Source: Gryganskiella cystojenkinii
Lineage: Eukaryota; Mortierellomycota; Mortierellomycetes; Mortierellales; Mortierellaceae
Assembly (NCBI GenBank): GCA_015852425.1
Contig: JAAAIG010000813.1
Location: forward strand, 1 to 17,184
Reading direction: 5' to 3'
DNA: 17,184 nt
Shown here: in pieces, positions 7,099 to 17,184 of the stretch
How the letters are laid out: every line of letters begins with the position of its first letter
Position numbering within the stretch: position 1 is the first letter of the stretch
Made by a program: the position numbers and the translations under genes
The notes under the pieces: generated by a model
Told to the model about the DNA's origin: nothing
The model's database searches: none
Seen by the model: only the letters and a program-made list of their open reading frames with translations

Positions 7099-7338
7099 TG
7101 AATTTATATCCTTAAAGTCGATGTTGTCATTCTCAGGCTGGTTAACAGGAGGACGAGCACCGGTGATGGCAGTAGCCTCGACAGTCTCACGTGAGTATTC
7201 TTCGACATGCTCGACCGAAACTAGCGAGTTCGACACCTCACTGACCGTGCGGACCAAATAGTTCAAGAATGCGATCAACGTCAGGTCATAGCTGAACGCG
7301 AGACGAACCAAAGTAGGATCTAACTTGTCAGCGTTCAA
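7099..7338 (-). pseudogene. Fragment of an ABC-C (MRP/Ycf1-type) transporter
   Basis: About 80 residues on the minus strand match the link between the second membrane domain and second nucleotide-binding domain of ABC subfamily C exporters. The stretch runs KLDPTLVRLAFSYDLTLIAFL, NYLVRTVSEVSNSLVSVEHV, EEYSRE, then RPPVNQPENDNIDFKDINS. In intact members this is followed by the YRP stretch and the Walker A motif. Here homology ends at about 7099 and unrelated codons reach a stop at 7051. Upstream homology begins at about 7338 without a start or splice acceptor of note. The rest of the approximately 1500-residue protein is absent nearby. I interpret it as an orphan exon-sized relic, from duplication or retro/DNA transposition. 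Confidence 0.7.
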
Positions 7339-7818
7339 GACCGCTTTTGAATTTTTTTTTTTGAAAGGATGCCCATCACAAAAAAAATTTCTGCTTGCTG
7401 TAGACGAAAGAAATGCGTGCCATTTCACGCGACCTTCTCTGTTAACCAGTCAAGAAAAAAAACCTCAGAACGAAAGAACAACCGGAACTGTTAGGACCCA
7501 GGGTTTATTCGAAAACATCGCACGAGTTCGGTGCCTGAACCGTAAGGGGATCCACACAGTCCAGTGGTCCCTTCACCCATGTCGATCAAAGGTACAACGC
7601 ATCTCTCTGCGCTATCCCATTGCAACCTCTCAGCGGGAAAAGTCGAGTAACATCGTATATATTTTTTATACACGTTGGGATTTTCACCGAATAAAAAGGA
7701 TTGGTATTAAGGATAAAAAGACAAAATGGCTTGGCTTGGAGGTCGCCAAAAAATACGGTATGAGATATTGAGAAAATATGTGAGGAGTGGACATAGGAAG
7801 GGAGGTGGTGGAGAATAA
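7339..7818. other. Non-coding spacer downstream of the exchanger gene
   Basis: Poly(A) runs (about 7373-7390 and 7455-7465) and AT-rich sequence (7655-7720) are visible, with no convincing gene. The exchanger 3' UTR presumably lies in 7660-7818. No single poly(A) signal stands out. Confidence 0.4.
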
Positions 7819-10154
7819 TTAGTGCCCAGCGACAGCGTCGGCGACTGGGTAGTAGAACACAGCGATGGCGATGATGATGTACGTGCTGACCAACATGACA
7901 CCCTCCAACCAGTTTGATTCGCCATCTTGGATGAGGTAGTTGACGATCAAGACGGAGACAAAAAGGACGCAGGTCTCGAAGGTGTTGAAAAAGAGGGTCA
8001 TCGGCTCTCCGATGATCCATCCAATAATGACCATCAAGGGAGTGACCAAAAGAGCGATCTGCATGGAGGATCCGACGGCGACGCCGATCGACAAGTCCAT
8101 CTTGTTCTTCATGGCGACAGTGACGGCAGTGACGTGCTCGGCAGCGTTGCCGACAATAGGCAACAAGATCAAACCTGTTTACGAAGAAAAAAATAATATT
8201 GAAGTTATGCAGTATTAGCAGCACTTCCCAGAACCATGAAGATACAAGCAGGTATTCAATATAATAAAATAAAATCAAGTAAAAAAACATACCAATAAAG
8301 GTTCTGGAGACTTTCCAGGACGTGGAAAGAGGATCGATGGCACCTAAAAAAAGCAGCAGAAGGCGGAGAGAAAAAAAAAGGGTCAGAACAAATCTCGATA
8401 TTTGGTGGCGTTTTTCGTCCCAAACAAAACATACCGACGAGGGACTCAGAGCAGAAGGCGACGATGACGGTGACGACCAAGAGTGTGAGGATACCCAACC
8501 ACAAGGGGAGAACGGGCTCCTCCTCTTCCTCCGAGGTGGTCGAGTACAAGTGAGTGTGTGTCTTGAGCTGGAAGTACAGGTAGAGGATGTAGACGACCAA
8601 GAGGACAATAGACGATCCCTGAGAGAGATGCTGGATACCCGAGGTCTGATCTGCAGTCTTGGAGGTCGAGGCGAAGGCAGCAGGGATCAACAAAGACAAG
8701 CAAGAAAGAGAAAGCAAACTAGAGATGTACAGCATGGTTGGTGGGAAATCGTTAGATTTTGGGGGTCATTTGAGATGTTCATCAATTTACAGTTGGTGAA
8801 AAGAGACGTGTAGATATCGACCCAAGACCTTACCTTGAGGAAGTCTGAGCGACAGTTTGGTTGAACTTTTGGGTCTTGAATTTGAGACCTCCAAAAATGA
8901 AGCAGCATCCCAAGACCTATGGTGCGTAGTTCAAAATAAATATAAAATATCATGTTAATTTCATTGGCATATTGAAGAACGACAACACACGGCGAATTCG
9001 TGATTGGATTTTTTTTGAGGGGGGAGGGGGGGGGTGACTTCGTGGTTACGGCACGAGATGAGATTGGGGAGAGGTATCTCAATAAGCCGTAAGAGCAAAG
9101 AAACGAAAAATCTCGCTAAAATAGCAATATTAAAAAAAAACTTACGAGCAAAAGGTTTGACAAAATAGAGCCAAGAAGCGAGGCCTGGACAACATCAATC
9201 TTGCCCTCCTTCAAGGCAATGATGGACAGGATCAATTCGACAGCATTACCAAAGGACGCGTTCAACAACGCACCGAGGTTCTATTTGGGTTCCCGAGGAG
9301 AATGAAAGAAAAAAAAAGAAAAAATAGCAAGGTTCAGCTTACCGAATACAAATATTGAGAAACGGTATGATATGTGGTGTAGTTGCGCTTTTTTCTTGGA
9401 CGCTGGGAAAAATGTTATTTTACCTCTCCCAATCTCAAAGCGATTTCTTCCGTCGCAAATCCAAGTACTACATGTAAAAGAATAGAAAAAAGGGTTACTG
9501 TTCTGTTTTGAACATGGCAGCTTAATCTTTTTTTGATACCGAGCGTTGAACTCTCTCCCCCTCCCAACACCCAACAGTCAGCAAGGCCACACCCCGCCAT
9601 CCAGGGGTGCAATTTCGAGCAAAGGGGCGTGTACAGGGTGATGAGTTAAAAAAAAAAAAATAACTAATCTCACGAGGAGAAGAGGCGAGTCAGGGACCAT
9701 ATAATAATTGCAATAAAGGAGACCTACACTTGGCCAAAGGCACAATAGCGATGAAGTTGAAGATAAAGACAATAATAGGCGACCATCCAACGTGAGCGGC
9801 AACAAGGCCAAGAGGAACAAAGACCAACAAAACGTTCAACCAGGTCGCAAACAGGATCGTCTTCAAGCATTGAAGAATCGTCAACGGTTTAGCGTGTTCG
9901 CCAATCAAGGTTGGACTGTTGGACATGGTGTTCCTGAGCGAACGTTCTGTCCGGATAGTGACCCGTTGGTTCGGGTTTGTGGAAAGAGGAGAAGAGTGAA
10001 CACGGCTGTCTGCATTATCATTCTGGGGCGTGTCATGAGTCAGGGTCGTGTCGTTCTTGACAAGCGTCTGGCTGCGAACCGAGGCCGGTTTGCTGTTAGA
10101 GCCAGGAAGGGGGTCCCGTTGTTGGGCCACAGTATTGTACTCTTCTTTCTCCAT
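7819..10154 (-). CDS. VCX1: Vacuolar Ca2+/H+ exchanger (CAX family, Vcx1-like), 7 exons
   Basis: Predicted 459 residues from minus-strand exons 10154-9728, 9467-9424, 9280-9146, 8916-8834, 8718-8435, 8343-8293 and 8174-7819; every phase matches. CAX proteins use the vacuolar proton gradient to load Ca2+ into the vacuole. A polar, Ser/Thr/Asn-rich tail (residues 1-90) precedes the membrane core, which begins around [20 protein letters not shown]. The first CAX repeat has [15 protein letters not shown] (143-157) and [20 protein letters not shown] (168-187). An acidic EEEEE (293-297) lies in the central loop, as expected for the family. The second repeat has [20 protein letters not shown] (350-369), then [13 protein letters not shown]. 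The joined [20 protein letters not shown] segment across exons 4/5 confirms that junction. It appears intact. The long N-terminal tail could be regulatory, as in plant CAX proteins (inference). Confidence 0.95.
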
Positions 10155-11689
10155 TATGAATTCAGAAAAACAAATAAATTGAGATGATGAGCGGAAATCG
10201 TCGAGCTGTAATAAAAAATAAGGTCCTTTCTCAGGATTCTGAACGCCAAGGAAGGAGAAGAGGACGGGGACAAAGGGAACGGGAGGGGAGAGGAGAAAAG
10301 GAAACGGTCGAAGGGGGGTAGCCTCCGAGAGAATAGATATGGCAAAGTTGAAGAGAAGGGAAGAAGGAAAGGGCGGCAAAAATTCACCAGCGAGCACCCC
10401 AAAGAGAACCAGCCACAGAATTGCCAAAAGGAGTTGACCAAGACCCTTCAGTTTTTGATGGACTACCGGGGGTTGAAGCTTGTTTTGTATCCTTGCTCCT
10501 TCCCACTCGATTTTCATTTTGTTTTGGTCTTTTACTATTTTAGACCCCAGCCCAGGCACGGCGACGGGAAAATGTTCCCTCCTCCATAGGGAAGGAAAGT
10601 CGGAAAAAGTGTAACTCCACTCTCTTCCATATCCAAAATCCAAGAGCACACACAATCGTTGCCGGCTTCAAGATTGTGGCTGTCATCCTTTTCGGGCTGT
10701 AAAAAACGCCAAGGTTAAAAAGAAAATGGCAGGAGGACACAAGCAAAGGCCCGTAAGTCCACAAGCCCAGGTTAAGGCCTTTTTCTGTCAGCTTTTTAAT
10801 TTTTTTTCTTTTGGACCCGTTCCCCTCTATTCCGCTGACCCTCTGCCAATAACCTTTCGCCGACAAAAAGGAGTCTGGACTTAAACTGTGTTTTTTTAGA
10901 GCTCTGCGCTCTTGTTATTGCCCAGTGCAAAAAAAAAAAAGAAAGAAAAGAATATTCCAATTACTCAATCTGAGAGCCGCACTATTCGCAGCCTCTGTCG
11001 CACATTTCTTGTGGACTGGTGTGGCTTGCTTTTTTTTTGGGCTTTTGGTCAAGTGGCGATGCTGATTTGTTTAATGACATGGTGGACCCTCACGGCCCCG
11101 GCGTGTCAACAAGTGAACATGTAATTTTTTCTAACACAGACCTGCTTCTTGCGCCTCGTCCCCTCGGGATGTGTGTACGTCTGCGCTCGACGAGGCGTCA
11201 AGGGTCGAAATACTGTAAGAAAACAAAACAAAACAAAGGAAGCAAAACAAAAAAAAAGTTATGCAAAGTCCAGGGTCCCACGTGTTCTCTTTCCGTAAAC
11301 CAAGCCTAGCCATTAATGCTCTTTAAAAAAACCTGTTCAGTAGATTCATCTTGCGCATATCTGGTTTTATTCCGGGGGCACTCATCGCTCCCAGTGAGAG
11401 ATTTCTGTTAGATGTATATTTGAGGGAAACAAGTAAAAAGGGCGAAGCTTGCAAGAACAAAATTGGAAGAGGGAAAGTGAGAACGAAGCAGGGGGGAAAA
11501 GTAAAGGAAAAATTGTACAGAGCGACTAATCTACAATTGCAAACAGTAAAGAGGAAAGGAGAAGAGAAGAAAGAATGCAAAGAAAGGAGATCAAAAGATT
11601 GCAGACAAAAAAAAAACCAAAGACCAAAAAAAAAGAAAAATACAAAAATAACAGCGACGACGGGTTCATCGCCTAATCGAGTCGTCTAT
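10155..11689. other. Intergenic region: exchanger promoter and 3' flank of the Medusa-like gene
   Basis: No convincing gene is present in these 1.5 kb. The 10155-10400 part is CT-rich on the minus strand, consistent with a leader/promoter for the exchanger. Poly(A)/poly(T) runs occur at about 10799-10810, 10930-10950, 11030-11038 and 11610-11640. Long open frames here are low-complexity (Phe/Ser/Leu or Lys-rich) shadows of these tracts. Confidence 0.5.
11366..11371 (-). terminator. Possible poly(A) signal of the Medusa-like gene
   Basis: AATAAA on the minus strand lies about 320 nt beyond the TGA stop at 11692-11690. The A-rich plus-strand block at 11460-11640 would be a T/C-rich 3' UTR. Confidence 0.3.
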
Positions 11690-14466
11690 TCATTCGACCA
11701 AAAGACTAGACTCGATAATGACCTGCTGTTTCGGCGTGAGCGGCATGGTTGAACCGTGAGGAAAATTCACGTTCTGAAACGCATCCGCTTGGATACTGGC
11801 CGTGCTACTGTACGAGGCCGTGTACTTGCCAATTATCTTCTTTAGAGCATACGGCAAGACCTTCCAGGGAAAGACCTTGACATCTTTCTCAATATTGCGA
11901 GGCTTTGGGTTCGGGAACGACATGACCAACTTGAAGAAATCAGCACACTCGGCTTTTCCTTTAGAGACCGTCAACGGACGGAACCCCTCGAGGTTTCGGC
12001 GGATTCGGTTCTTTTCCTCGACCGTGAACCGGACCGCGATCAAGGACTCGAGCAAGTAGATTGTATCGACGGAGGTCAAGAAGCAATCGTTCTTCTCGGC
12101 CCAGTAGATACAAGAGACCACGATACTATTCGGTTGACGATCCGCTGGGGCGACGGGCGCAAAACTGCAAACGATATCGTTGTTGTCCTGTCGACGCCAG
12201 AATTGGACGAGACGACGTTGGTTCTCCCATTCTTCTGCACTCCAGTTGATTGCCATGTCCTCCATATTACCCGAGAACTTGAGGTTGGCTTTGTTGACGA
12301 GACTTGCATACGGGTTAAAGCTATTGCTGGATGAGGCCATACCGGCAGCCATGGTCGCGGCCGGGTGTGGTTGGGGTCTGTAGGCCGAGGGTGCGACCGG
12401 TTGAGGATGATGGGGTTGATGCTGCTGTTGACCGCTCATGTAGTTTGCGGTCGTGGTCGTGGTCGACGAGGGCAGGGCATAGGCAGCGGTGGCAGAGAGG
12501 TCTGCTTGGGAGTACCCAGGCATATACGGGGCAATCATTTGGTCTATTAGAGAAGCAATGTGGGAAAAGAGAGAACAAGTCGGCCAGTTAGCATTGCGGG
12601 ATTGAGAATGTGGGTTGCACGGTGGGATTGAAAGACAAAGAAGAAGTGGATATTATAATTTTTTTACTTACTGGCGTTGTAGTAACCGTTGCGAGCGTAC
12701 GAGGGCGCGCCAACGGGCGAGTGAGTGCTGTTGTAGGGTGTGGTGAGCTGCAGCCCTTGGCTGTAGAGCGAGGCGTCGTAGGATGCTGTGGCCGTGGGCA
12801 TGTTCAGATAGTCGTCGTCGTTGTCTGAATACGTGTCGGAATTATAATGATCATAAGGCGAAATGAGAGGAAGGGATTTGATTGTGAGCAAAAAGGATCG
12901 CCCGATGGTGGTTTTGTTTGTTACCGAGAAAGAAAAAAAAAAAAAAAAAATTTTTTTTTTTTTTTCTGAGAAGGAATTTAGATTTTCCTTTTTTTTTTGC
13001 TTTGTTTTCATCATTCTCGCCCTTCCGCTCCTTTTTTTTCGTTCGTTTGTTCTAGAGAACGCACGCACACATGCAGCGACACCGTTATAGCACAAATAAC
13101 AAAAATAGGGTACATAAAAATGTCAACTTACGATCGAGAGACGTCGGCGTCGAGGGCAAAAGTGGCGACAACTCAAGGCCGCCAGCGCCAGGAGCCACCT
13201 GCTGACGCTTGTTGGGAACGGGACTACCATCGGAATCTTGACCGTATTCGAGGTTACCATCGTCGCTTGATCGTTTGTTGGTGGCACCATTGGACGGGCT
13301 CAGATCTATCCATTACCAAAAAAAGACCATGTCAGCACTCGTGCACACAATTACTCTATGATGTTACCAACCCCTCACTCTTTCACCCCATGCATCGATT
13401 CTGCATCGATTCTCTTACCATCAAAGTACTCGAAGGAGCCGAAGGGCCAGCTCTCTTGGACCATATCATTCTCCATTTGGAGAATATAAAGAGGGACTTT
13501 GCTTACGAACCACTTGGTGATCGCAAAGTTGGGGACTGTGCAGCTCAAGGTGACGTAGCCGTTCGCAGCGTACTTCTTGCTCTCGACTACCAGCGTTCCG
13601 AAACCGATTCGCAAACTCTTGTCTGTGTTCGATTGCAAAGTCACCGTGAAGGTCTGGCCCTCGGGACCATAGTGAGGATTGTACTCGAGAACTCGTGGTG
13701 GGGTGTCGACAGCGGAGGGGGAGGGAGGGGTTTGTTGTTGTTGCGCGGTGGTGTTTTCGAGGAGATCGCTGATGCTGCCAGTACTACCGTTGTTCATTTG
13801 GAGGGGATCCGACTGAGAAGAAAGAGGTTGTTGCAGTTGAAGTGTTTGTGTTCGTTGTTGTTGTTGTTGCTGCTGTGGCTGTGGGAGTGAATCAGACACC
13901 GATGTGAACTTTCGAGGCTCAAAGTCTGAGAACAGGTGAGGAGAAGTGATTGTGATTCGATCAAAGCAGAAGAGAGACGAGACCGATAGAGTGTATGTGT
14001 GAGAGTGGTTAGCCCTGTGGTCTTACTTGCAAGAGATTGACAGAAAAAACAAGAGAAGTAGGGGAGGAGGATAGTACCGAAAGAAAATCGAGGGTTATGC
14101 AGAGAGAAAATGAAAGAAAAAAAAAGAAAAAAGACGGAAGAAAGTTTTCATGAAAAGAAAAGAAAAAGAAAGGAAAAAAGTGGGCGTGTGTCCGCTCTGT
14201 CCTCCGGGAAGAAGGATAAGCCCAGATTGACATTTTTTTTTTAGGTGTGTGAGAGCCATCCGATCTGCAGGCTGGGCGGAATATAATTTTGCGCCCTCTC
14301 CAGAGAATGGAATGAACAAGGAGGGTTGGTTGGTTGGTTGGCTGGTTGGTGGCACAAACAAAAGAAACGGTCTTTGTTCGGGGTAATGAGAGTCTTTTCT
14401 TTGTATTGACATGAATGTCAATGAGAATGAACAAAAAAACCTACTTTGAATGGCAGACATGTCCAT
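11690..14466 (-). CDS. Medusa (MedA)-like developmental transcription regulator, 5 exons
   Basis: Predicted 569 residues from minus-strand exons 14466-14445, 13925-13419, 13305-13132, 12824-12672 and 12543-11690, all in phase. Exon 1 encodes only MDMSAIQ plus one base; it is needed because exon 2 has no ATG. A polyglutamine stretch (about 24-31) and Gln/Ser/Pro-rich region precede an IPT/TIG-like segment at about 83-176 (PPRVLEYNPHYGPEGQTFTV; TKWFVSKVPLYILQ). The middle is acidic and polar with short basic patches (NKRSS, PNKRQQ). A Tyr/Gln/Pro/Thr-rich linker (286-370) leads to a conserved block at about 378-527 (MAINWSAEEWENQRRLVQFW; VRFTVEEKNRIRRNLEGF; FPWKVLPYALKKIIGKYTAS) that I recognise as DUF7082-like. 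Ascomycete and basidiomycete Medusa proteins with this layout control spore-bearing structures and invasive growth. A nuclear role here is inferred. The exon 4 acceptor (CAG at 12827-12825) is the least certain junction. Confidence 0.7.
12933..12965. repeat. A18/T15 palindromic homopolymer pair inside an intron
   Basis: Eighteen A (12933-12950) are followed directly by fifteen T (12951-12965). The run lies in the third intron (12825-13131) of the Medusa-like gene. In the transcript it could fold into a perfect A/U helix. Confidence 0.85.
14323..14352. repeat. GGTT-type short tandem repeat
   Basis: A run of GGTT units with one GGCT interruption lies in the first intron (13926-14444) of the Medusa-like gene. 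It is a simple-sequence microsatellite. Confidence 0.8.
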
Positions 14467-15671
14467 GGTGTCTTGTATGTGTGTAAATAGTCGAAAGTGT
14501 GATTTTGTTGGTGTTGAGGGTGGAGTAAAGAGAAAGAAGTGAGAAGCAAAGAGCGAAGATGAGGTGCAGAGGTAGTTATGCGTGCCTATGATGGTCAGAG
14601 CGTAGACAAAAAGCAGATAAAACGAACGAGGGATCAGCAAGTGTAAAATAGTGGTTTTTTTTTTTTTGTTGGGCGGCTGCGATGACCTTTTTAAAGACAA
14701 AACGATCGATTCTGCCGAGAAAAAGCAGACAAGAAAGAGGGTAAGCAGAAGCCAGGCGTGGAGGGGTAGGAGCGCACAGTCGTTCGTGTGCGGGGTAAGT
14801 ACCCCCAAAACATAAAAACAACCATGAGTCGCAAAAAAAAACAGAGTTACTCTGGCGTTTTGCATGACTCCAACAAAATCATCAGAAAGCAAACCCTCTT
14901 CTAATGAACGCCCCCGGAGAGCAGTTTTTTTCGTGATTTTTTTTTTTTCAAGATGGGATAACTCAGGCAGGTGGACCTTGGTTTGTCTTTGCCCCGTTCC
15001 CGTTCTGCTGTTCTGTCAACGAGAAAGATGGCAGAATGGCTGATATCGGTTCATTCTTCATTGTATCCCATCTTTTTAGTTTTCTTCCCCAATTCATGGA
15101 CAGATTCTGGTTGGTCAGAAATGCCAACATAGAAAAAAAGGTATCTTTTTTTTTTCTGTTTTCTTTCTTGGAGTCTTCTATCCCTCCGGTTTGCAGAAAA
15201 GAGGTACTTTTCTTAAGTCGAGTGATCACACCTCTCACGTTGCTTTCCTGCAGAGTGTTGATTCGCTTGTTTGTTGGTTTTTTTTGTTTTTGTTTTTCTG
15301 GTTTGTTTGCTTACTTACTTCAGAGGGCCATAAAGTATTTTGCGCGGGAAACTATTTTTTAAAATATATGCTAGGACGGCCAAGGAAACACGACGATCGA
15401 GTGGATTTATGAAGCAAAAGCCTTTTTTTTTTACAGGGTCCCAAATGCCGCTTCGCTACACGCCCATCCCAATCTATGCCGGTCCCAACAAATGACGACG
15501 AACCCGGCTTACTTTATTTCTTCTATTTCGCAGACGAGCTCATTCCAATCTATAGTCGGACCGTTGCGATTTCGACTTGATCGCATTGAAATCTCGACCA
15601 ACGCCTGTCATTTTTGTTTGTGCGCCCAGCGATCAGGTCCACCCACGCGCGCTTTCAAACGTTCGAAAAAG

Positions 15672-15696
15672 GTCTGGATTACAAGAGAATCCAGAC
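15672..15696. repeat. Perfect 9-bp hairpin
   Basis: GTCTGGATT (15672-15680) and AATCCAGAC (15688-15696) form a perfect 9-bp stem around the 7-nt loop ACAAGAG. It lies in non-coding DNA. Confidence 0.75.
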
Positions 15697-17080
15697 TCTT
15701 TGAATTCCAGAGGATAAAGCAAAAGAGGGGAGGCGCAACAAAGCATAATAAAAAAGCCGCCAAACTCTTTCCGGCAACGAACTCTGAACGGCTGTTTTTT
15801 CGTAGGGCAAGCATGATATCGATATTCACCGATTGGTCGGTTAGAGGGGGTGGACCCAGTTGAGTGACTCTCTTTCCTAGGGTTAAGGTCAGGACACCTG
15901 TTCTGTCCAGGCAGGTGATAAGCTGGATTGTTGTGAGAGGCCTGTTTGCTCTCTGCCGAATCAATTCCTTCACATTTTTTTTGCGTTGTTTTTTTCTCGA
16001 CCCTCGAAGTTATGGAGCGCGGGCCACAATTACTAATCTGCAAGAAAATGCACACCCTCTAATTAGTGCACAACTGTTTTTGGTGGCAACATTAGGAAGA
16101 AAGGCCACACATAAAGCCTAAGCCCCCATGGCTTAGTTCCGGAAGGGAAACCAAAAAAAGGGAGCCATGCCTTATTCAAGGTTGAGTCGGGGACGCAGGT
16201 TAGGGGTAATGGTACCTCGGTAGTAATTTTAAAATTTTAAAACAGTTGTTTTGCGTTTGCATCCTAATGTCCCACGGTTATTTATTTTTCATTTCTCTCT
16301 CGTGAACAACGACAAAACAAACTAAAAAAGGTTTCTGTATATCATGATTGCTTTGAGACCGACCAGCCTTGTCAGGAGGAATTTTTTGACGACCGAGCGC
16401 GGTGACGGAGTCGAAGAGGAGAGGGAGAAAGGAGTGGGGATGGATAGAGGTATGGATCCAGGCCGGTCCATTGACCATTATTGTTGATGTAACCATGGGT
16501 CGTCCTTGTATTCTTTAGTTTCGTAGGCTAGTCCGGAGTTCAGGAAACGCGTTCATTGATGTAAAACCTTCGTTGTCCTGCTGTTTGTGCTGTTATTCTT
16601 CTAGCAATCAGATGGTGTGTCTTTCACTCTCAAGGCTCATTCTTTGTTGCACCTGGACGGTCAGAGATAACGTTACGAGAGCTTGTCTGAGAAGCTGTTC
16701 GACGAAGCAGCTATGCATAATGCCTGCTGTACTCGCGCCAGGGACCCCCTATTCAATGTCCTTGTAGAGCGGTGAATATGAACAGATGAAAAACAAAGAC
16801 GTCTTGATCTTGATCTTGAACTGGATCCAGAATGAACTGAGATGAAACAAAACGGGTCGAACAAGTAACAGTACCGTTATTCTTTGCTTCGCCATGAGAA
16901 CTGCTGTGCGTCCATCCCTCTCGAACCCAGATCGGGGGGTTCAGGGTGTCAGTCTCACTGAAGCGTTTTTTTTGTATATAAAAAAAGATAACTTTTTCTC
17001 AAAAATCTCATCACCTCCTTCTGTTCCCCAGATCGATCGCAATATTTTTTCCGATGCGAAAAACGAGAAAATGAGTTTGT

Positions 17081-17103
17081 GCTCTTGGTCGGCGCCCAAG
17101 AGC
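17081..17103. repeat. Perfect 8-bp hairpin
   Basis: GCTCTTGG (17081-17088) pairs with CCAAGAGC (17096-17103) around a 7-nt loop. A GGGTTCGAAAA stretch follows directly. It does not fold into a full tRNA. Confidence 0.7.
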
Positions 17104-17184
17104 GGGTTCGAAAAATAAAGCACTATGAGTTCTTAAAACGCTCTGTAAAGCAGGAGGACAAAAATACTAGCTGTTGGTTGGTGC

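Larger units (their letters stand above)
14467..17184. promoter_or_regulatory. Long upstream region of the Medusa-like gene, no convincing gene
   Basis: The first 100 bp upstream are CT-rich on the minus strand, like a fungal leader. Farther out are poly(T) runs (about 14655-14668, 14938-14948, 15147-15156, 15423-15432), a minus-strand CCAAT box at about 15832-15837, and an inverted pair of CACCTG/CAGGTG words (15895-15900 and 15912-15917). Perfect hairpins occur at 15672-15696 and 17081-17103. Short open frames, such as a small plus-strand one around 15434-15590, lack family features. A long 5' flank is common for fungal developmental regulators, so I assign it provisionally to this gene. 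The right end may belong to a neighbour outside the window. Confidence 0.35.

Noticed and set aside
7940..8218. Plus-strand frames opposite the exchanger exons
   Set aside because: Asp/Gly- or Lys-rich mirror frames of a well-conserved coding exon on the other strand.
9019..9034. G-rich run in an exchanger intron as a G-quadruplex
   Set aside because: Essentially two long G runs split by one A; simple homopolymer drift is a sufficient explanation.
12997..13890. 297-codon plus-strand frame across the Medusa-like gene
   Set aside because: It is antisense to conserved exons and introns of the minus-strand gene and shows no domain.
14095..14892. 265-codon minus-strand frame
   Set aside because: It is Phe/Ser/Leu-rich from CT tracts of the leader and first intron, and runs through the splice donor of exon 1.
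15434..15590. Small plus-strand frame with a plausible acceptor before it
   Set aside because: Too short, with no family match and no partner exon found; probably chance.
15878..15886. CTAGGGTTA resembling telomeric repeat
   Set aside because: A single unit, not a tandem array.
16119..16135. Inverted repeat TAAGCC/GGCTTA
   Set aside because: Only 6 bp arms; expected by chance in a region this size.
17081..17115. tRNA-like hairpin plus GGGTTCGAAAA
   Set aside because: No acceptor stem, D arm or proper spacing; cannot fold as a tRNA.
1..17184. CRISPR arrays, bacterial operons, ribosome binding sites
   Set aside because: Spliceosomal introns and eukaryotic gene families throughout; no spaced direct-repeat array seen.

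Overview
The window reads as nuclear DNA of a filamentous, early-diverging fungus, most likely Mucoromycota and possibly Mortierellaceae. This rests on short GT-AG introns in most genes, many poly(A)/poly(T) runs between genes, an F-box/RNI-type leucine-rich-repeat gene, a Medusa-type regulator, and a Tc1/mariner relic. The species assignment is inference.

Layout. (1) 1-2353: a divergent pair, the 5' part of ribosomal protein eL8 on the minus strand (it runs off the left edge) and a four-exon TFB1M-type mitochondrial rRNA dimethyladenosine transferase on the plus strand, with about 180 bp between their likely start codons. (2) 2354-7340: an eroded, repeat-rich stretch. It holds a broken reading frame, an F-box/LRR gene with an internal 348-bp duplication and frameshifts, an LTR-like fragment, a dead Tc1/mariner transposase, a small two-helix membrane protein with a suspect C-terminus, several strong hairpins, and an 80-residue scrap of an ABC-C (MRP-type) transporter. 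(3) 7819-10154, minus: a complete seven-exon vacuolar Ca2+/H+ exchanger (CAX/Vcx1 family). (4) 11690-14466, minus: a five-exon gene for a 569-residue Medusa-like developmental regulator with an IPT/TIG-like N-terminal part and a DUF7082-like C-terminal part. (5) 14467-17184: about 2.7 kb without a convincing gene, probably the large upstream region of the Medusa-like gene.

The genes do not form an operon or cluster. The plausible functional link is eL8/TFB1M (cytosolic and mitochondrial translation), which could share a promoter. I did not find a clear new multi-gene system. The least explained signals are the long hairpin at 6678-6739, the palindrome cluster at 6326-6389, and the hairpins in the eL8 first intron. 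Exon borders were set by eye from splice signals, reading phase and family conservation.
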